Origin: JAQBDA01 sp041301185 | GTDB taxonomy: Bacteria; Chloroflexota; Anaerolineae; Anaerolineales; UBA4823 | Length of the DNA: 19,162 nt | NCBI GenBank assembly: GCA_041301185.1 | Contig: JBFYSV010000013.1 | Coordinates: 1-19,162 of the forward strand | Reading direction: 5' to 3' | Shown here: piece after piece, positions 14,652 through 19,162 of the stretch | Numbering within the stretch: the stretch's first letter is position 1 | Layout: the number at the start of each line of letters is the position of its first letter | Made by a program: the position numbers and the translations under genes | Notes under the pieces: model-generated | Seen by the model: the letters and a program-made list of their open reading frames with translations, nothing else | Told to the model about the DNA's origin: nothing | The model's database searches: none

Positions 14652-15725
14652 TTAAGGAGATTTTTCTATTGTGTAGGTATCCACCACCACCCCCTGGCGG
14701 GTAATGAATTGAAAAGTGATCTGGCGGGGGTTGGCTTCTACTAGCATCGCCCCGAAATCATCGTTGTAGCGCACCTGGCTGCCTTCCAGGATGTCCGCAA
14801 AATTATAAATGGCACCCCCACCCAGGCCGTTGACAAAATAGGGGAAACCATTGATCAGCAGGCGCTCGTAGTCATGGTCGTGACCAGAAAGGACCGCATC
14901 CGCCCCCCATTCCTGGTAAGGCCAGCGCATCCAATCGATAGTGCCTTCAACTCCTGAGGAATATGGTGGGACATGCATATAGACGATTTTCCAGGAGGCA
15001 CTGGAGTTCGCCAATCCTTCCCGAAGCCAGGCAGCCTGGACTGAGCCGCTGCCTACTCCATCCGGCTCGCGCCAGTCACTATCCAGGGCAAAGAAATGCA
15101 CCGGCCCCCAGGTAAATTCATAATAGCGCTCATTGCCGGGCAGGGGGAAGTAATCCAGGTAGGGCTGGGCGTTATCTGTGGTCCAGTCGTGGTTTCCCAG
15201 GGCTGGGAAGAAGCGGTTTATTTCCGCACCCTGGCCATAACCGCCCTGGTAAGGATGGATAAACGCATGGTAGAACTGTCCGATATTGGCATCGATCGTC
15301 TCAGCCGCGCCATCAGGATAGTTATTATCCCCCACAGTGATGACCAGGTCAGACTGCCAGCTCGCCACCAGGCTGGCGACATCCGCTTCCGGGGTGCCTC
15401 CCCTGCCGTAATCACCAATCACGGCAAACCGCACCGAAAGATCGGGGGTATCCGCAGCTGTGGCAGCAGGCGATTGGGTAAGGACCTCCGGCGATTGCAC
15501 AGGCAGCGCCGCCGAACTGCTCTCACCCTGCTTGGCAATGAGCGGAAACGCCACCGGTGTCCCGGCTACGGTAGGTACGGGCGTGGACTCTCCTGGTGAG
15601 GCGGCAGCACTCTGCCGGGTTGCCAGGTCAGAAGGCCTGGTGGTGGGTCCGCAGGCTGCCAGGAGCACGCCCAGGACAACCAGTACAGATAGAACCCCCC
15701 TAAAGTGGTTTTTCCATGCAAACAT
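14652..15725 (-). CDS. Purple-acid-phosphatase-like metallophosphoesterase lipoprotein
   Basis: Predicted lipoprotein of 357 residues with lipobox LLAAC (Cys25) and a low-complexity Ser/Pro/Ala/Thr linker to about residue 95. The five purple acid phosphatase motifs follow in order: GDYG (Asp105), GDNNY (Asp133, with the metal-binding Tyr136), GNHD (Asn178, His179), YMHVPPY (His251) and GHDHDYER (His282, His284). It is expected to release phosphate from phosphomonoesters outside the membrane. I chose the ATG at 15725; a TTG at 15737 would add four residues. Neither has a strong ribosome binding site. It lies 32 nt after the sugar dehydrogenase gene and 3 nt before the peptidase gene. Confidence 0.9.
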   Translation of the reverse strand: MFAWKNHFRGVLSVLVVLGVLLAACGPTTRPSDLATRQSAAASPGESTPVPTVAGTPVAFPLIAKQGESSSAALPVQSPEVLTQSPAATAADTPDLSVRFAVIGDYGRGGTPEADVASLVASWQSDLVITVGDNNYPDGAAETIDANIGQFYHAFIHPYQGGYGQGAEINRFFPALGNHDWTTDNAQPYLDYFPLPGNERYYEFTWGPVHFFALDSDWREPDGVGSGSVQAAWLREGLANSSASWKIVYMHVPPYSSGVEGTIDWMRWPYQEWGADAVLSGHDHDYERLLINGFPYFVNGLGGGAIYNFADILEGSQVRYNDDFGAMLVEANPRQITFQFITRQGVVVDTYTIEKSP

Positions 15726-15757
15726 ATGGTTACCCAATCGCTTTTGAGAGCACGTTT

Positions 15758-17092
15758 TTATTGTAACGGGCTCAGGCGATAGAGCGTTCCGGCATATTCG
15801 GTCATATATACCTCTCCGCTCTCGTCCACGCCAAAGGATGTGATCGTGCCGCCCGTCTCAAAGAGCAATCCCTGCAGCCAGGCGCCCAGCGGGTTGCGCA
15901 CCAGACCCCATACTTTGCCAGAGCAATAATCTCCATATAGATATACGCCCTGCCAATCTGCAAGTTCAATGCCCCGGTACACAACACCACCCGTCACCGA
16001 GCACCCCTGATCATGACCGTATTCCGCAACGGGCTCAATCAGCTCGATCCCCGCCGGAGGATTACCCTGAAAAGGGTGCGTTCCTTCGCGGTAGTTCCAG
16101 CCGAAATTGGCACCACCCGGGCTGCCGGCAGGCAAGAAATTGATCTCCTCCCAGGCATTCTGACCGACGTCAGCAATATACAGATCGCCGCTCAGGCGGT
16201 CAAAACTCATCCGCCAGGGATTGCGCAGCCCGTATGCCCAAATCTCCGGCAAGCCCCCACCAGTCACAAACGGATTGTCCGGTGGAATTGCGTATCGCTC
16301 ACCCTGATCGACATCAATCCTGAGAACCTTTCCCAGCAGTGTGGCGGTTGACTGCCCGTATCCTTGCGGGTCTCCGCCAGAGCCGCCATCCCCCAGACCC
16401 AGGTAAAGATAGCCATCTGGACCGAATATGACTACCCCGCCGTTATGGTTGGGATAAGGCTGTGCAAGAGTTATTAATTTTTGCTCACTGCCAGCTTCGG
16501 TGCGATTGGGATTCTCAGCAGAGACCTGGAAGCGCGCAATGACCGTATTGCGATCCTTGTCGGTATAGTTCACATAGAAATAACCATTTTCAGGATAGCG
16601 CGGGTGAAAATCCAGACCCAACAAGCCGCGTTCTCCACAGCAGCCCACCCGGTCGGTGATGTCCAGAAATGGTTCAGCAACCAGGGCTCCGTCCTGCAAA
16701 ATACGAATCTTGCCCTCTTGCTCTAGGATGAACAGGCGCCCGGATCCATCGCCAGCGTTGGCAATTCCGATCGGAGCGTTCAATCCACTGGCAAACGGCA
16801 CCCAGGCAGCCGAGCCTGCCGGTGGGAGGCTGGTGACCGAGGCTACTTGCTGTGTGGGAGTCGAGATGGCAGGCAAGGTAGGCGTGTTACTCACTTCCAC
16901 AACCGGACTTGCAGTGGGAATATCCTGACCCGTTGTCGGCAAAGATGTCGATTGCGGCGCAGTTTGCAGCGCAGTCTGCAGCGCAGATTGCGGCGCAGAT
17001 GTGGGTGGTAAAGCAGTAGGTGGTGGGGTGGATTGAGGTTGGCAGGCTATCAGAAAAACCGCAGACAACACCAATAATAATAAAAGACGCAT
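15758..17092 (-). CDS. Glucose/sorbosone dehydrogenase-family lipoprotein (PQQ-type propeller)
   Basis: Predicted lipoprotein of 444 residues: signal helix with lipobox LIAC (Cys17), a Thr/Pro/Gln/Ala linker to about residue 90, then a six-bladed propeller of the glucose/sorbosone dehydrogenase family (GdhB, YliI). Typical blocks are visible: NAGDGSGRLFILEQEGKIRI, ERGLLGLDFHP, YPNHNGGVVIFGPDGYLYLG, GDGGSGGDPQ, AYGLRNPWRMSFD and LYIADVGQNAWEEI. Family members oxidise aldose sugars using pyrroloquinoline quinone outside the cytoplasm, but I see no PQQ-synthesis genes here and some relatives have other roles. The linker includes a tandem repeat (16951-16998). The start lies 6 nt after the DUF1232 stop, with AAGG 5 nt before the ATG. 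Confidence 0.9.
   Translation of the reverse strand: MRLLLLLVLSAVFLIACQPQSTPPPTALPPTSAPQSALQTALQTAPQSTSLPTTGQDIPTASPVVEVSNTPTLPAISTPTQQVASVTSLPPAGSAAWVPFASGLNAPIGIANAGDGSGRLFILEQEGKIRILQDGALVAEPFLDITDRVGCCGERGLLGLDFHPRYPENGYFYVNYTDKDRNTVIARFQVSAENPNRTEAGSEQKLITLAQPYPNHNGGVVIFGPDGYLYLGLGDGGSGGDPQGYGQSTATLLGKVLRIDVDQGERYAIPPDNPFVTGGGLPEIWAYGLRNPWRMSFDRLSGDLYIADVGQNAWEEINFLPAGSPGGANFGWNYREGTHPFQGNPPAGIELIEPVAEYGHDQGCSVTGGVVYRGIELADWQGVYLYGDYCSGKVWGLVRNPLGAWLQGLLFETGGTITSFGVDESGEVYMTEYAGTLYRLSPLQ
16951..16998. repeat. Four tandem 12-bp units in a lipoprotein linker
   Basis: Four consecutive 12-bp units (ATTGCGGCGCAG, TTTGCAGCGCAG, TCTGCAGCGCAG, ATTGCGGCGCAG on the plus strand) sit inside the sugar dehydrogenase gene. 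They encode the repeated Leu-Gln-Thr-Ala type linker just after the lipidated cysteine. The array is in frame, so gain or loss of units would only change linker length. Confidence 0.8.
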
Positions 17093-17098
17093 GAAACC

Positions 17099-17452
17099 TT
17101 ATTCCTCTACCCGGTATTCCGCATCGATAATCTCTTCTTCATTGATCTGATCCTGCCATTCACCTGGAACGATCCCGTTCAGCGCATCCTGATGTTCCTT
17201 AACCACCTCCGGCGGGCAGAGTTCCACGAAAGCAAATGTACCCAACCAGATCACCACGGCATCGTCGATCGGACCCAAGATCAGGTCTGGAATCAAGAAA
17301 TATGCCAAAGAACCGATCGGCAATAATTTGATTAACGGGCTGACACGGCTATCGCCCATCAAGCGAAAGATCAGCTTGAAGCGCACCGATAAGTCTTGAA
17401 AGAAACCACCGCCCCTGGCCGGTGAGATTGCGCGCTTGTTTTGTTCAGGCAT
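17099..17452 (-). CDS. DUF1232 (YkvA-like) membrane protein
   Basis: Small protein of 117 residues with the DUF1232 signature: an Arg/Lys-rich segment (RFKLIFRLMGD), then two hydrophobic stretches around the conserved YFLIPDLILGPIDDAVVI block (about 51-68, with Pro55-Asp56 and Asp63-Asp64). The acidic C-terminus (about 101-117) is probably cytoplasmic. The function of DUF1232 proteins is not established. The ATG at 17452 has GGAGG with a 5-nt spacer; a TTG at 17464 is the only earlier choice. It leads the lipoprotein run and is the first gene after the ribosomal-protein operon, with its own -10 element and a palindrome over the start region. Confidence 0.88.
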   Translation of the reverse strand: MPEQNKRAISPARGGGFFQDLSVRFKLIFRLMGDSRVSPLIKLLPIGSLAYFLIPDLILGPIDDAVVIWLGTFAFVELCPPEVVKEHQDALNGIVPGEWQDQINEEEIIDAEYRVEE

Positions 17453-17457
17453 GCTTA

Positions 17458-17478
17458 CCTCCAATTGGAGGCATTATA
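17458..17478 (-). promoter_or_regulatory. -10 element and 14-bp palindrome before the DUF1232 gene
   Basis: A perfect TATAAT (17478-17473 on the minus strand) lies 20 nt before the DUF1232 ATG, but no good -35 hexamer is visible at 16-18 nt. Immediately downstream is the perfect 14-bp palindrome CCTCCAATTGGAGG (17458-17471), which contains the Shine-Dalgarno GGAGG and covers the expected transcript start. It could be an operator. If transcription starts further upstream, it could instead be a hairpin hiding the ribosome binding site. Confidence 0.55.
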
Positions 17479-17523
17479 CTACAACGACCGGCTGGCGAGC
17501 ATTTGTACGGGCACGCGCAAATA

Positions 17524-17542
17524 GGGACGAAGACTTCGTCCC
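17524..17542 (-). terminator. Hairpin after rplT, probable weak terminator
   Basis: GGGACGAAG and CTTCGTCCC (17524-17532 and 17534-17542) are perfect 9-bp complements around one base, 25 nt after the rplT stop. In RNA the stem would be 7-8 bp with a 3-5 nt loop, followed on the minus strand only by TATTTGC. It probably ends or slows the infC-rpmI-rplT transcript, but the U-tract is poor. Confidence 0.6.
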
Positions 17543-17567
17543 CTGGTAAGAGCAATGAAGCTAACGT

Positions 17568-17918
17568 CTAAGCTGCTTGGGCTTTGGCAACTACCGCAGA
17601 AAATGCCTGCGGATCACGTACAGCCAGGTCTGCCAGCATCTTGCGATTGATAGCGATGCCAGATGCTTTCATACCGTGAATCAGGCGGCTGTAGGTGGTG
17701 CCATTCTGCCGGGCGGCGGCGTTGATGCGCGCAATCCACAGGCGGCGCAGATCGCGCTTGCGGGCGCGACGGTCCCGGTAGGAATACCACAGGCTTTTAA
17801 GCATGGCCTCATTAGCACGCCGGAATAAACGCGAGCGGGTGCCAAATTGGCCTTTGGTAATTTTCAGAACTTTCTTATGGTGCTGGCGGCGGTATGGGCC
17901 AGTCTTTACTCGAGCCAT
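17568..17918 (-). CDS. rplT: Large ribosomal subunit protein bL20
   Basis: Ribosomal protein L20 of 116 residues, close to the usual 117-120. It starts MARVKTGPYRRQHHKKVLK, carries the expected basic N-terminal tail and the conserved YSYRDRRARKRDLRRLWIARINAAAR block (about 46-71), and ends with DPQAFSAVVAKA. It binds 23S rRNA and is essential early in 50S assembly; in several bacteria it also represses its own operon. AGGAGAG stands before the ATG at 17918. It is third in the infC-rpmI-rplT order that is conserved across bacteria. I cannot see an L20-mimicking leader structure here. Confidence 0.97.
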   Translation of the reverse strand: MARVKTGPYRRQHHKKVLKITKGQFGTRSRLFRRANEAMLKSLWYSYRDRRARKRDLRRLWIARINAAARQNGTTYSRLIHGMKASGIAINRKMLADLAVRDPQAFSAVVAKAQAA

Positions 17919-18024
17919 TTTTATCTCTCCTGCAAACCCCTGGGCGCCGGCAGGTACTTGCTCCTACCTGTTGAATGCACCCAACGGTCGCAACTAAAGG
18001 TTGGTAATCAAAGGATCACTGCAA

Positions 18025-18252
18025 TCAGTCGATATACGGGGCAAGTCGCTTAACGCGCTTGACAATCCCACGGCCTTTCACAGGGATCATTTCGTCAAAC
18101 AGGCGCTTGGTGCGCTTGGGCGTGCGGCGGCGAAGGTGGCTTTTGCCGCCCTTCGTGCGCATCAGCTTGCCTGTACCTGTCAGGCGAAATCGCTTGGAAG
18201 TCGCCTTATGGGTCTTGATCTTATATTTCCCAGTCGTCTGCTTACGCGGCAC
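18025..18252 (-). CDS. rpmI: Large ribosomal subunit protein bL35
   Basis: Ribosomal protein L35 of 75 residues. Conserved features are the KIKTHKATSKRFRLTGTGK block, the basic HLRRRTPKRTKRL middle and a C-terminal RVKRLAPY. I start it at the GTG at 18252 because AAGGAG lies 7 nt before it and the protein then begins (M)PRKQ, like other L35 N-termini. A TTG at 18273 would add seven non-conserved residues and place the ribosome binding site inside the gene. Even so, the N-terminus is several residues longer than the common MPKMKTHK form. It lies between infC and rplT. Confidence 0.95.
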   Translation of the reverse strand: MPRKQTTGKYKIKTHKATSKRFRLTGTGKLMRTKGGKSHLRRRTPKRTKRLFDEMIPVKGRGIVKRVKRLAPYID

Positions 18253-18362
18253 AGTCTTACTCCTTTCACACAAAATTCCGCGGTAACGAACCTACGAGGC
18301 GGCGCCCGTAGGATCCGCGGATCTTCATAATATCAATACGACAGAATTGCAGCGCGACGCGT

Positions 18363-18887
18363 CTACTTTTTCTTGGTCTTGCCGGGCGCCAGTATCATCA
18401 GCATGGTACGACCTTCCAATGCGGGCGCCTGCTCCACCACAGCCAGGTCGGAAAGATCTTCGGCAATCTCCTTGAGATCAGTCAAAGCAATTTCCGGGTA
18501 TGTGATCTCGCGACCCCTAAAGCGGATGCGTACCTTCACCTTCATGCCGGATTCTAGCCAGCGGCGGGCATCCCGCACTTTCAAGTCACGGTGGTGTTCG
18601 TTGGTTTTTGGGCGCAAGCGGATCTCCTTGACCTCGATTTTTGTCTGCGCTTTACGGGCTTCACGATCTTTCTTGGCACGCTCGTAGACAAACTTACCGA
18701 AATCCATCACCCGGCAAACCGGCGGATCAGCAGTGGGGGCTACCTCAACCAGATCCAGTTCCGCTTCTCGAGCAACCCGCTGTGCCTCATCGATCGATAT
18801 CACCCCAATGTTCTCGCCATTGGGTCCGATCACGCGCACTTCGGGCGAACGAATGGTCTCATTTACGCGATAATTTACTGCGCTGAT
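18363..18887 (-). CDS. infC: Translation initiation factor IF-3, AUC start codon
   Basis: IF-3 of 174 residues, which binds the 30S subunit and checks start-codon pairing. The N-domain opens with the conserved NYRVNETIRSPEVRVIGPNG block and ends near the linker (DFGKFVYERAKKDREARK); the C-domain (about 85-170) has the EIRLRP, GMKVKVRIRFRGRE and ILAPGKTKKK blocks. The conserved N-terminus lies upstream of the first ATG/GTG/TTG (GTG at 18839), yet a TGA in frame at 18891-18893 limits extension. The only start in between that includes YRVN is ATC at 18885-18887, six nucleotides after AAGGAG. Rare AUU/AUC starts are known for infC (AUU in Escherichia coli, AUC in Myxococcus) and underlie self-repression by IF-3. 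Confidence 0.93.
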   Translation of the reverse strand: MSAVNYRVNETIRSPEVRVIGPNGENIGVISIDEAQRVAREAELDLVEVAPTADPPVCRVMDFGKFVYERAKKDREARKAQTKIEVKEIRLRPKTNEHHRDLKVRDARRWLESGMKVKVRIRFRGREITYPEIALTDLKEIAEDLSDLAVVEQAPALEGRTMLMILAPGKTKKK

Positions 18888-18899
18888 ATGTCACTCCTT
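18885..18899 (-). promoter_or_regulatory. Ribosome binding site and AUC start of infC
   Basis: On the minus strand AAGGAG (18899-18894), a 6-nt spacer and ATC (18887-18885). The spacing is ideal and no ATG, GTG or TTG is available in frame between the upstream TGA and the conserved YRVN residues. This site decides the infC start and implies the usual IF-3 feedback, in which scarce IF-3 permits initiation at the rare codon. Confidence 0.85.
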
Positions 18900-18941
18900 C
18901 TCAATCCGGTCGATATTTACTGGCGTATTTCCAGTCCAGGC

Positions 18942-18971
18942 ATGATACCACAATTACGCGAGAATCGTCAA
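18942..18971 (-). promoter_or_regulatory. Promoter of the infC-rpmI-rplT operon
   Basis: On the minus strand TTGACG (18971-18966), an 18-nt spacer and TATCAT (18947-18942), preceded by TGG, which makes it an extended -10. The expected start near 18935 gives a leader of about 48 nt before the AUC start codon. A second TATAAT at 19013-19018 has no acceptable -35 partner. Beyond this I see no gene in 18972-19162, which is AT-rich intergenic sequence. Confidence 0.72.
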
Positions 18972-19162
18972 TCACAGGCAGACAAATTGAGATAAGGAGA
19001 CGTTTCTGGGCCATTATAGGGTTCAGCTTCGCCATTTGGCACATTTTAGGCAGTTCTGCCATCAATTCGGCCCGAAATCTGGCTTGTAATACCTTTAAGA
19101 ACACCGCAAAAGCCTAATTTTCAGCCGATTATGCCCTCAAAACGCAATTTCGGTGCCAAAAA

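Noticed and set aside
19013..19018. TATAAT upstream of infC as a second promoter
   Set aside because: No -35-like hexamer at 16-18 nt; the TTGACG/TATCAT pair nearer the gene is much better.
18901..19104. Minus-strand 67-codon open frame upstream of infC
   Set aside because: It starts with GTG, has no convincing ribosome binding site, overlaps the best infC promoter and shows no recognisable domain.

Overview
This looks like a chromosomal segment from an uncultured-type bacterium of the phylum Chloroflexota, most likely class Anaerolineae. That placement is an inference. It rests on three adjacent lipoproteins with long Thr/Pro/Ala/Gln linkers after the lipobox, on an abundance of GNAT acetyltransferases and MFS exporters, and on the moderate GC content. 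Every gene I can support lies on the minus strand, so genes are transcribed from the right end of the window to the left. I see no rRNA, tRNA, CRISPR array, transposase or phage gene.

Right end (about 17.5-19.2 kb): the translation operon infC-rpmI-rplT (IF-3, L35, L20). It has a clear promoter upstream, and infC appears to begin at an AUC codon, so plain ORF calling loses its N-terminus. A short hairpin follows rplT. Next (13.0-17.5 kb) is an operon-like run: a small DUF1232 membrane protein, then three lipoproteins, namely a soluble-type sugar (glucose/sorbosone) dehydrogenase, a purple-acid-phosphatase-like metallophosphoesterase and an M1-like zinc aminopeptidase. All three are expected to act outside the cytoplasm.

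Centre (8.9-12.95 kb): the most interesting region. A strong sigma-70-type promoter precedes a 29-codon, four-cysteine peptide gene (C-x2-C-x13-C-x-C) with a good ribosome binding site. The peptide gene is followed by two tandem intrinsic-terminator hairpins whose inner arms can pair with each other. A tightly packed operon comes after them: ABC ATPase, three tandem RimJ/RimL-type acetyltransferases and an ABC-2 permease, with 1-nt start/stop overlaps. The layout (peptide, partial terminators, modifying-type enzymes, exporter) resembles a ribosomally made, modified and exported peptide system. The peptide could instead be a metal-binding peptide or an attenuation leader. I cannot assign it to a named class.

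Left part (0-9.1 kb): a small charged protein, two double-GNAT proteins and an MFS exporter form one tight run. A 77-nt nested inverted repeat with a 17-bp perfect stem then separates it from a second run: a HAD phosphatase-like hydrolase, an amidase-signature hydrolase, a second MFS transporter, an Eis-like GNAT/SCP2 protein and a YfcE-type phosphodiesterase. In all, the window holds six GNAT proteins (eight or more GNAT domains) and three exporters, which suggests a small-molecule acetylation, export or self-protection neighbourhood.
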